This document shows positions 12,101-21,328 of a stretch of 64,000 nt of DNA, piece after piece. The first letter of the stretch is position 1. Each line of letters begins with the position of its first letter. The notes below the pieces were generated by a model, which had not been told where the DNA came from, did not search any database, and worked only from the letters and a program-made list of their open reading frames with translations. Source of the stretch: Didymodactylos carnosus (taxonomy: Eukaryota; Rotifera; Eurotatoria; Philodinida; Philodinidae); contig CAJNOQ010000062.1 in assembly GCA_905250885.1 (NCBI GenBank), positions 1-64,000 of the forward strand, given 5' to 3'. Both the position numbers and the translations under genes were made by a program.

Positions 12101-12207
12101 ATGACGATCAAAATGGAAATTTAGAACAAAAATTATCATTCGGTCTTATCAGATCTCGATCTTCACCGCTACTAAACTCATCGAAATTTCTCAAAAACCT
12201 AGCATAA
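6126..12207 (+). CDS. DYNC1LI: Cytoplasmic dynein 1 light intermediate chain
   Basis: Subunit that links cytoplasmic dynein-1 heavy chain to cargo adaptors. Exons 6126-6214, 7363-7550, 7605-8068, 10412-10505, 10569-10816, 11285-11386, 11436-11543, 11597-11693 and 11987-12207 join in phase to 536 codons. Family hallmarks: a GTPase-like fold with GDNESGRT (53-60), where the usual P-loop Lys is Arg; [36 protein letters not shown]; and [17 protein letters not shown]. The adaptor-binding helix [15 protein letters not shown] (~438-452) is clear. The last exon adds a tail with repeated RSRSPSP-like motifs and ends at a stop followed by decayed coding sequence, so the C-terminus may be truncated. Introns 1 and 3 carry transposons. 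The ATG follows an AT-rich leader with upstream stops. Confidence 0.94.
6608..7064. mobile_element. Fold-back element in intron 1 of the dynein LIC gene
   Basis: The arms at 6608-6736 and 6943-7064 are imperfect reverse complements (CACAAAAACTTACTTAAGAA at the left, its complement at the right end). The ~200-bp loop contains a segment (about 6772-6910) that recurs near 13407-13545, including TATGGCACTTTT and ACCAAAATGTAGC. No coding potential. Likely a non-autonomous DNA transposon family with at least one other partial copy here. Confidence 0.7.
7076..7218. repeat. Short inverted-repeat element in intron 1
   Basis: AAGAGGGAAACAGCTGATTTT at the left and the reverse complement of the right end, AAGGGGGAAATAGCTGATTAA, are similar over about 20 bp. 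The inside repeats TGGAATTAC/TGGAAATTACTG. It directly follows the larger fold-back element. Confidence 0.5.
8668..10029. mobile_element. Fold-back element split by a piggyBac-type insertion (intron 3)
   Basis: The left arm at 8668-8773 is matched in reverse complement by two separated pieces, 9034-9079 and 9977-10029. Removing 9080-9972 plus one TTAA restores a continuous right arm, for example TATTAAATTGCTATATATTC. The insertion is therefore younger than the fold-back element. The ~260-bp loop is AT-rich and non-coding. Confidence 0.8.
9080..9972. mobile_element. Non-autonomous piggyBac-type element, 893 bp, with TTAA target duplication
   Basis: The ends are CCCTTTGAGGACGGG and the reverse complement CCCTTTGGTGACGGG, flanked by TTAA at 9076-9079 and 9973-9976. 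TTAA target sites and short CCC-starting inverted ends are the hallmark of the piggyBac superfamily. No transposase frame is present, so it would need a helper elsewhere. The host site is an older fold-back element, which gives an unambiguous empty-site reconstruction. Confidence 0.85.
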
Positions 12208-12771
12208 TACACGAAAGCATATACAACCAAGGTATTGCTTCGATTCGATCACATTCCTCTTCACCAATTCAAAGAACAAAGAAGAACATCGCTACCAATG
12301 ATACCGAACTAATTGTGGATACTGAATTACAAGATATTTCAGAAGACGATGAGCAACAGCCCTGCCTTCAATTATAACAAGAAATGATCAGAATATTGAA
12401 GAGCAGAATCACTAAAAACTATGTTTATCTACCACGGCACCCCCAAAAGAATCGAATTCTATTAGTAAATTTGGTAAGCTTAACATTGAACAAGGCTCGA
12501 AAGAAAAGCAAAATATACAATCTAATGATGGTTCACCTAGTCGATCTCAATCTCCGTCATTGGAACAATCCGAAACTGATAGGAGCTACCAAGAGCAAAA
12601 TGATGACATTGCCCAAAACAGTAGTGGCGGTCAAGCTCGAACGTCACCATAATAATCATAAGAATACTGTCGACGACAACAATAACCACAGACCAATAAC
12701 AAGTAATGATAACCATAATCATTCAGGTATTCCTTTAACAGTGTTCTCCCAAAACGTGGTGACAGTGCTTC

Positions 12772-14082
12772 CCGTACGTATTTGGTGTTCCTCTATGGTC
12801 AAAAAATTGAGTAAGATTGTGGTTCGAGTTGTATACTCCAGAAAAGAAAGAATAAACAATAGGAAAAACAAAAAGAACCACACGGCGTTTAGTGATGTGT
12901 CACTCGAAATTTCGCAAAACTTCTGCTTTCAGTTAAAAATAACGTCTGAAAGACATTGTTTTTGTGATAGACACTAAACACCTGACAGCGAAACAAAGAC
13001 ATTTCTGACAAGCAAAATTTTTGGGAAAGCAGAAGTTTTGCGAAATTTCGAGTGACACATCACTAAACGCAGTTTTTGACGCTGAGCACGAATATGACGT
13101 TAATTTTTGATGGAAAATGTTTTTATGGGTGGAAAGCCGGCTTTGATGTTCGGAAACCCGTTTTTCCCTCTGACCTTAAAAGTCTAAATTTCTCTTTTCA
13201 TACCCATATACAGTAACTACTTGACTACATGATAACGCAAAGATATCCAAAAAATGTTTACCCTCCCGTGCAGAAAAGATATTTCAAAAATACCCTCAAG
13301 ATCTAAAATATTAAAAGATGGGTCAAATTCTCTCACTTAACTTTCACACTATATTTATCTTATTCAGTTTTGGACGCTCTTTCGAATGGCTTAATCAGAA
13401 TTTTTTTTCAGTCATCCATACCTGAGATGGAGAGTCACACTGAAGAGTATGGCACTTTTAGCTTAAAGTCGCGTTTTCACCCTAAGGAAAAGCTTTTCAA
13501 AATTGTTTTTTTACCAAAATGTAGCCCGTGTCTTGCCCTTCAAAATGAGATATTACTCGATATTTATCACATTTGCATTTGCGGAGAGTTTTAAAGTCGT
13601 ACGAATACTTTCTGACATAGGAAGGCAAACTGTCCAACTTGTTTCTCATACAGCTCCGTCATTAAAAGTCGAAACGTGATGAAAATTTTAGATTAGATAG
13701 AGTAACTCTCGAGCTTTCGTTTGATATATTTGGAAGTACAAAAATCTTTTAAATGACTGAGCAAAAGTAAAAAAACTGCTCGTACGAATACTTTCTGGCA
13801 CAACTGTATATTCTGTCAACAATATAACTCCAACTTGTCGTTGTTCAATAATCCGCTTTTGGTCATTTTGACTTATCGAAATAAGATCAACTACTTCCTT
13901 TAATTTCTTATTGATCCTTTTTGATAAATTTTCACATTAAGAACGTTAATAATATTAAGAACAATTGTTTTTGTACTTCTTTTTGTTTTTCTTATTGTTT
14001 ATTCTTTCTTTTCTGGAGTATACAACTCGAACCACAATCTTACTCAATTTTTTGACCATAGAGGAACACCAAATACGTATGG
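12772..14082. repeat. Inverted repeat pair (~106-bp arms, ~1.1 kb apart) inside the decayed tail
   Basis: The segment 12772-12876 (CCGTACGTATTTGGTGTTCC at its start) returns in reverse complement at 13977-14082. The right arm runs into coding-like sequence, so one arm may be an inverted copy of former coding DNA. Between the arms lie a MITE (12885-13070) and a second piece (about 13407-13545) of the repeat found in dynein LIC intron 1. Confidence 0.75.
12885..13070. mobile_element. MITE with 46-bp near-perfect terminal inverted repeats
   Basis: The left end GCGTTTAGTGATGTGTCACT is exactly complemented at the right end, and pairing continues through CGAAATTTCGCAAAACTTCT to about 12930/13025. 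It is 186 bp and non-coding, and lies just inside the left arm of the larger inverted repeat. The near-identity of the arms suggests recent activity. Confidence 0.85.
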
Positions 14083-15200
14083 GGAGCACTCATCATCCTC
14101 CAACATTTGGTTTAAACTTAACGGAACAAGTATTGATCACACTGGATCATTAAGAGACGGACATCATGTGGAAAACTCTCCACTAGCCGTGTTTAAGAAC
14201 TTATCTGTCGATAAACAATTTAAAGAGAAGAATAGTGCAGGCGAAATACTGCTTCGGTCTTACACTCATCTGGTTTCTAACCAACACTGTAACATCAATT
14301 CCTGCAGAACAATCTCTTCCAATACGAGATCACCGTAATTCAACTATCATGTTACTTTCACCGTTAAATGATCAGCAAGAGTTACTCTCTGGACGTTTGC
14401 CATTAACTCAATCTCAAGTAAACAATCATTCTGTCCAAGACGAAGTCAGTCATAACCCATTGCTTAAATTGAGCAGGAATCAAGCAAAAATTCACAGAGT
14501 TTCGCCCGCCTCGATCAATTCGTCAACCATACACGAATTAGTAGAAGATCTCAATGATGAAGTTCAACTGAAGTTCAAGTGAATATCAAAAAAGTAATGA
14601 TAAGAGTTCAATGACTTTATTATACAATGTCACTGTTATGCCTTTTGAAACATCAAGTCAATTAATTCGCCCTACTAGTCTTCGCTTTGTGCCGAATGAT
14701 GATGAGACAATTGATTGGAATAACGAAGTTAATTATAACGATGAAGTAACTATTAATCACAGTACACCAAGTACCATCGCAGCTGAGAGAAAAATAAGTC
14801 CAGAAGTCTCTGATCAAAGCAAACTGATGTTAATCAGCATAATGTGGCTAATATTAACAAAAGTGAACATTCAGTAATACCAGATCCAAACACATATGGT
14901 AATCTTATTTCTACTGTAAGCGATTTGAACAGCAAAAATGTTTATCACTTGAAACCACTTACCACAACTCCAGCAAAGATATTCAGTCCATTTTGTGATA
15001 GTTTATCTCAGAATGAGGACGCCACAGATGTAAAAGAAAAGTCAAAAATGATGGTCAAACAACGTTCAATTACTGATCCGTCATCCAGTACCAAAACGAA
15101 TTTTAAACGTTATTCACTTGATGAATTATCAAAATCGTTAAGACAAATGCTTACAATAAGTGATCGTGAAAAAATGGATCCGAATCACTTTTGCATGTAG

Positions 15201-17083
15201 ATGAAACTAGTAAGAGAATGGTGATTAGACAATTTAAAAGTTGTGGGTGCAAGTTTAATATTTCTAGATAAGTACTTCTCATAGGTGATAATTAACGTCT
15301 AAAAATGAAAAGGTTGGATTGATCTCGGTTATTGTTATTCTATAAATTGCATTCAATAATTTGTTACATTATCACATTGTGTCGAATGATAAATCGTCTA
15401 GATATCTTTTGTTAAAAAATAAAATGCTCCTGCGATCAGTTTTTTTGGATGACAGTTTTGCTTATTGGTTTAACATCTGTATTAAAACATGTTGAATAGT
15501 TAAAATTATCTTCTATCGATTCTATCTCATTCTTCTTTTTTTCTATTTTAGATATTGACCAAGTCGAACAGATCATACCCAATACAGAAACTACTTGATA
15601 AATGTCAATATTTAATACTACAGTAAACAATTGATAAAGTGCACATCACAGTAATATTAGATTATATATGAAACACCGGGGATTATCTAATATTATATAT
15701 TTAGAAATATTATTCTGCTTTGTTATTATTATTGTTGTTGTTGTTGTTTATTTTCTTTTTACAAAGATATTAAGTATGTATTTTTTTATTTTATTTTCAA
15801 TTTGTAATGTGGTTTAGTTGTGCTTTTCTATCATTTAAGCCTTGGTTTGTTGTTTTTGTTTTCATCAATATAGTGCATAGACTTTTGTACATTGTTAACA
15901 AATAGCAGCATAGATAGGTCTGTGTATGTCGTTTTCTACTACTGCTGCTGAAAAAAAAAAGGCGACTTGTATTTGTAACTTAATTATTTATGTTTCTTTT
16001 TCTTACTAACCAGTTCAATTCTTATTAAAGGGAGAAAGAAGAAATGAGAGAGTGATGTTTTTATATTTTTTCGTTTTACATTTGAGAGATAGAGTTTTTA
16101 TCGAATTTGTATAAAATCAGTCTGTATAGTTAGTCTGTCTCTGTTCTATTGTATGAAACAACAAATAATAAGTTCATTAGATGATATTTGCGAATATAAT
16201 TATTTCTTGTTTGATAAACAACATCCAGTCTTATCACAGTGGATTATTCTGATGTGCCATACTAACATTTGATTTTTCTTCTTAAATCGATTGAATTTAA
16301 TGTAAGTTAACTTTTCATACCTCAAAGTATATATTTAAATATAAAACAACTTTTCCCCCGAAAAACTCGACATGAATTTGATGCCTATTATAGTTTAGCT
16401 ATATGTCAAAGACACTGGTCTTAACCTGACTCGTCCTCAGTCTCATTTTGAAAGTTTCTTATACACAAGGGCTAACATATAGTGATTTATTATCAATATT
16501 TTCTGTAGAATTTTCAAATGTGGAATAACAATGGATGCTAAAAATTCTTTTTTTAATGTAATCACTCTCTAAATTATTAAATTTTAGAATAATGACTATA
16601 CTTTAGAATGCCATACAATTTCAAGAAATATATTACGCTTGTTAGAAACAGGGATGCCTCAGCGTTTTAGGAGCATGGGACGAGTACATGAATTTCGAAG
16701 TAAAAAGTCTTTTCTTTCAAAAGTCTAAGTAAATTACAAGAAACTACAGGCTACTGACTTTTACATTCAGAGTAAAAACTCGAAAAATTAAAATAAAATT
16801 TAAAAAGCACGTTCTCTGTAAAAATTCGCATGTTTTAATGTATGTTTCAGAATTTTAGAAGAAATATTTGCGAGAAAAATAGCTGAAGTAAAAAATGTGA
16901 AAACACCGAGAAAATCTCTTTTCTGACAGACCTTGGTCACTGTATTTTTTTAATTCAAAACAACTTAAAAATTTTCACTGTTCAACTTAACAGTCACACC
17001 GTTTTGTTCAGAATAAATTTTACATCCGATGCATGAAAATAAACATTTCATAGATCAAGTCCGACTTTGGAAAACATGATTTT
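15201..17083. other. Intergenic, AT-rich, no gene seen
   Basis: Nothing coding recognised. Contains a TTG/TTA simple repeat near 15722-15750 and long T runs. The first part could be 3' untranslated sequence of the decayed tail locus. Confidence 0.5.
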
Positions 17084-17497
17084 CTAGATCAACTAAGGAT
17101 AGTTTCATTATTTCACCTCTTTTGCTCACAAAACATCTCAGTTGTTATATATCATTCGATAGAGAATTTCACGGGCTATAAAATGCTATATAGACTATTG
17201 AGAAGAAAATGTAACAATACTCTAAAATCAAAAATATTCTGTAGCATCTCCGCAAACCGGTATGTCAACAAGAAAAACAAGGTTGTGTGTAGAAATTTTC
17301 CAACAGAATTGTACTAATTTTTTTTTCATGAGCTGGTAGCCCGAAGTCTCCTCTTCAAAACGGGAATCAAGCACGACCCTGATTTTCTGCTAATCACCGA
17401 TTCCCTACAACTTCTGGGATGTATTAAACGTTTACCCACATGGAGTCCCAGGACTGGCATTCGGTGACGATTGGTAGCCTTGAAAGTTGGTGGATTA
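17084..17497 (+). repeat. Long inverted repeat A, left copy (414 bp)
   Basis: Reverse complement of 19688-20101, equal in length at 414 bp and nearly identical over the part compared by eye. Its right half (from ~17336, TAGCCCGAAGTCTCCTCTTC) is a repeat unit seen three times in this window. It is cut off at GGATTA by the duplicated exon block that follows. Confidence 0.85.
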
Positions 17498-17779
17498 TCT
17501 AAAGAAGATATTGGACTGTAGAAATAACGATCGACCATCATAAACTAGTTGCATTTCCGCAATCATTAATAACCAATACATCAAATTTATGCTATGAATA
17601 GAAGAAAATAAATGGTTACATTTTAGTACAAAAAAGAAATTTTCCAACAAGTTCTTTTCTCTATTTTAGCCGATTGGCATGAGAACTCAACAACAACAAA
17701 AACACAGTCAACATCTTCATCACAGAAAGCAAAAAAACCGCGCGGTGTTTTGTAAAAAATATAAAGACTTCAGTTCATT
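17498..17779 (+). repeat. Inverted duplicate of the last exon and flanking intron of the LYRIC-like gene
   Basis: Reverse complement of about 21305-21586, with only a few differences in the intron part and none seen in the exon. It includes a complete 3' splice site (CTCTATTTTAG) and the whole 86-nt terminal exon (17670-17755), which encodes DWHENSTTTKTQ and ends KKPRGVL-stop. The copy has no upstream exons on this strand, so it is an orphan. High identity implies recent duplication or gene conversion. Confidence 0.85.
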
Positions 17780-17980
17780 TGTAGAGCATTAAATTCTCTG
17801 TGGAATGACCTCAAACCGAGTTTTAAAACGTTAAATGTTTAAGTGCCCCAGAAGCAGAAAACAAAACTTCATTCTTGATAATATCTAGAACTGACGAGGG
17901 AACTTTCCAACGTGAGCCAAAACTTTTCTAAGCTTCCAAATCAGTTTTTCCAATGTAGTACTTGATGCTGATCACGAATC

Positions 17981-18355
17981 TGATGTCTGTTTGTGCCCTT
18001 ATTGAGTTTCTGAATGGATCTTCGAAGTATGGTCTCTAGAAATCTATCGTGAATCTTAGGATCAATAGATTCTGATCTAATCAGTTTGTAAAGCTGATCA
18101 AGTTGCCTTTGAAAAAATTTTAATTGAATTATAAATGGTTTACTATAAAAAATCCCGCAAAGGTTAGATACTTTACTATACTTGAAATTAATATTTTTGT
18201 TTGATCGCTTTAAAAATTTTCCCCAAAAAAACTCGATGAGATTTACAAACTGATTAGATTCAGTATCTGTTTATCCTAAAATCCATGATGGATTTCTAGA
18301 GACCAGACTTCGAAAAATTTATTCAGAAACTCAATAAGGGCACAAACAGACATCA
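17981..18355. mobile_element. Fold-back element, 375 bp
   Basis: The arms at about 17981-18085 and 18235-18355 are reverse complements, with TGATGTCTGTTTGTGCCCTT at the left end and its complement at the right. The loop is about 150 bp. It directly abuts a second fold-back element. Confidence 0.75.
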
Positions 18356-18357
18356 CG

Positions 18358-18793
18358 GTTATTCCGCGTAACTCTGCTACTGGAAAGCTGTGCGTTACCG
18401 TTTTTAGGGGACTTCAAAACGTTAGAAGTTTTTGAAAAAAAAAAGTTGCTGAGAGTCACATAACCTCTCCTTCGAAAGAAGATTCGAAGTTCTTCAAAAC
18501 TGGATTCAAGCAAACTTCTGGAAAGTTTTCGTTCGGACAATACCTCGAAGACAAAACAGACGCGTCAACTTGTTTTTTTTCAAAATAGTATCTTCCAATT
18601 ATCTTGATATATCGTCCAAATGAAAACTTTCCAGGAGTTTGCTTGAATCCAGTTTTGAAGAAGTTCGAATCTTCTTTCGAAGGACAGGTTGCGCAACTCT
18701 CGATGACTTTTTCTCAAAAAGCTATAACGTTTTGAAGTCTCCAAGAAACGGTAACGTAATCAGCTTTCCGGTAGCAGAGTTACGTGGAATGGC
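18358..18793. mobile_element. Fold-back element, ~435 bp, arms ~170 bp
   Basis: The arms at 18361-18530 and 18622-18790 are imperfect reverse complements, for example GCAAACTTCTGGAAAGTTTT against its partner near 18622-18641, with a ~90-bp AT-rich loop. Open frames on both strands here are palindrome products. It is adjacent to the element ending at 18355, which suggests one inserted into the end of the other. Confidence 0.75.
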
Positions 18794-19342
18794 CGGTCAG
18801 ATTGTTCAAACTCATGGTCTCTAAAACCTAGCACAAACTTGTATCTGAACAATTTTGTCTTTTCTTGGTGAAACCACATCAGTCATCCTTATTTTGGCTA
18901 AATAAAAAACTGCAGTTTTTATACTCGGTAAAAACTTATTCATTAATTCGAATAACTTGTCTACATAGAGTACTTAATATGCTCTGTAATCTGACGCTAA
19001 CAGAATTTGTTCAAACAAAAGTTTGTGATGAGATTCCAAAGAATGATGGAATTGACTTTGAACAAAAGTTTTCGCGGGCTGTACCAGACTCGTGATTAAC
19101 ATAAAAAATTATTCATTCTCAAGTAGGTTTCAATGAACAATCGCGAAAACACTTGGAAAGCTTTCGGCCTTAACCTGTACCACTTTGTGTACACCAAAAA
19201 AGATCATGGGAAGTCTAGTTTCGAATTATAATTTAATGGAACTAGAAATATTCTTGTATAGTAAAAATTCAAAAATATTTTTAACAATCTACTGATACGT
19301 TCAAAATAATAATTCTTACTACTCACCAAACAATGGCGGGGA

Positions 19343-19473
19343 TAGCCCGAGGCCTCCTCTTCAAAACGGGAGTCAAGCACGATCTTGATTTTCCTCGACT
19401 CGCCGATTCCCTACGAGTCCCAGGACTAACATTCGATGACGATTGGTGGCCTTGAAAGTTGGTGGATTACAGG
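19343..19473 (+). repeat. Third, shortened copy of the repeat unit found in arms A and A'
   Basis: Starts TAGCCCGAGGCCTCCTCTTC and ends GTTGGTGGATTACAGG. It matches 17336-17497 but lacks about 33 bp in the middle and is more diverged. The unit can be read as open on one strand (ATNRHRMPVLG in the longer copies), so it may derive from a transposon coding region, but no family is recognised. Confidence 0.65.
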
Positions 19474-19687
19474 TAATCGATTATGCTGAGTCTCGCGGCA
19501 ATATTTGTTTTTAGAAAAACTTTTGAAAATTTGGCGATAAGCGAGTTTTACGAAAATTAGACTTTTCAGACTGTTTTCATATAATATTAAAGAATTCACT
19601 ATTCACTTTATAGCCATCAGAACGAGTTCAACACTTCAGGATATGGTTAATTTTGCCCACTAAACGTGATTATCAAATCGAAACCTG

Positions 19688-20101
19688 TAATCCACCAACT
19701 TTCAAGGCTACCAATCGTCACCGAATGCCAGTCCTGGGACTCCATGTGGGTAAACGTTTAATACATCCCAGAAGTTGTAGGGAATCGGTGATTAGCAGAA
19801 AATCAGGGTCGTGCTTGATTCCCGTTTTGAAGAGGAGACTTCGGGCTACCAGCTCATGAAAAAAAAATTAGTACAATTCTGTTGGAAAATTTCTACACAC
19901 AACCTTGTTTTTCTTGTTGACATACCGGTTTGCGGAGATGCTACAGAATATTTTTGATTTTAGAGTATTGTTACATTTTCTTCTCAATAGTCTATATAGC
20001 ATTTTATAGCCCGTGAAATTCTCTATCGAATGATATATAACAACTGAGATGTTTTGTGAGCAAAAGAGGTGAAATAATGAAACTATCCTTAGTTGATCTA
20101 G
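19688..20101 (-). repeat. Long inverted repeat A', right copy (414 bp)
   Basis: Partner of 17084-17497 in opposite orientation. Unlike the left copy, it continues past the shared boundary with TACAGG, the same continuation as the third shortened copy, so this copy keeps the original edge. Confidence 0.85.
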
Positions 20102-21328
20102 CGAGAGAGAGCTTTTAAATACGAAAAGTTTGCCATGGAGCACCAGAAAACGTTTTTAAGGTTTAGGAATGTATCAGTTTTCATACCGGAGAGAAACAAC
20201 ATCGAATCCCTGTATAGAATAATTATCTGAGAGGGGCCGATTTTGTCATTTATCGAACCCCGGCCTTTTTCTCAGAACTCGCTCTCGGTCTAATTTCTTC
20301 ACAACAATGTCAACAACATATCAATACACCTAATTAGTAGTTTATACAATGTTTAACAGTTACTTTCTTAATAGGCACAGATACCAATTTGTTGTCGATA
20401 ACCATCTACATACGTTTATTATAATAGGAATATATCCGTAAAACAAGAAAGAAACACAACGGCGGAAAAAACAAAAATAAACAGGATAATCAGTTGAAGT
20501 CGGTCACCATATACGCTAGACAATAACAACAACAGCAACAAAACAGAAAAAAAAAGTTATAATTGAGAAAAATAACAACGCGATCGCTATTTAAAGCGAG
20601 TAAAAGAATAAGAATAATCGTATCATAGAGAAAACCAGTGAACCAAAAAGAAAGAAAGCTCTATTTCAAGAGAGCATAGATATCAGTACAACAGGCAAAC
20701 GAACAATTTTTATCACCCTCTTTTTCATTAGTGAAGAAATTACTGTTCAAAAACAACACAACAATTTTTTTAGCTTTAAAGTTCTATGAGTTTTTCGTTT
20801 TATCAAACTTCACCATGCTTGTGTAATACTCTACTGAAAATAACAACAAAAAATTTTTTTCACACCCCATCAAAACAGTACTAACTTTTTTTTTATTAAA
20901 AACAAAAAACAAAACATACTTAAAGAGGCACACTCACACAAAAGATGTATATCTCGATGCTGATGCTATCACGACGGTAAACATAACTATCATATACCCC
21001 ACAGATCACAAATAAGAAAAAATCTCTTTGTATTACATAGATTAAAAACAAAAATGTGTTGACTTATTTTTTTCAACGATTTTGTTTAATGGAAAAAGTA
21101 AGGAGAGAAAAATACACATAAATAAAAAATAAAAAATATTTCTTTGCTGCTGCAGTTTATTTCCCTCCAACCGCAAAATGAAAAGAAGAAAAATAAGTTT
21201 TTTTCTACCGGTCCATTTGCCGATAAATAATAACAATATAGCCATAGTTTTCTTTCCTATCGAATCAAAACTTGTTGTAATTTGTTTTACTAATTTTGCA
21301 AAGAATGAACTGAAGTCTTTATATTTTT
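20102..21328. other. AT-rich intergenic stretch downstream of the LYRIC-like gene
   Basis: No gene seen. A-rich and T-rich runs are frequent. The part near 21000-21328 is probably the 3' untranslated region of the minus-strand gene that ends here. Confidence 0.5.

Larger units (their letters stand above)
12208..15200 (+). pseudogene. Decayed Ser/Arg/Asn-rich coding sequence downstream of the dynein LIC stop
   Basis: Coding-like blocks on the plus strand follow each other in changing frames without introns. About 12182-12377 has an IRSHSSSPIQRT motif. About 12460-12650 has SPSRSQSPSLEQSE. About 14060-14335 has DHRGTPNTYGEHSSSS. Further blocks lie at 14340-14580, 14590-14876 and 14844-15200, the last ending KRYSLDELSKSLRQML. 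The RSRS-S-SP motif also occurs in the last dynein LIC exon, so this was probably one long disordered C-terminal extension, or a neighbouring gene, now broken by several frame changes, stops and an inserted inverted-repeat block (12772-14082). Uncorrected indels in the assembly would look the same. No family recognised. Confidence 0.55.

Noticed and set aside
18331-18824. Pair of similar short frames (ESSFEE-[LV]-RIFFRR) on opposite strands
   Set aside because: They come from the two arms of one fold-back element and lack any start, splice or family support.
17326-19859. Identical short frames containing KATNRHRMPVLG as a duplicated gene
   Set aside because: They are the same repeat unit in the two inverted 414-bp arms; no longer frame or domain surrounds them, so called a repeat.
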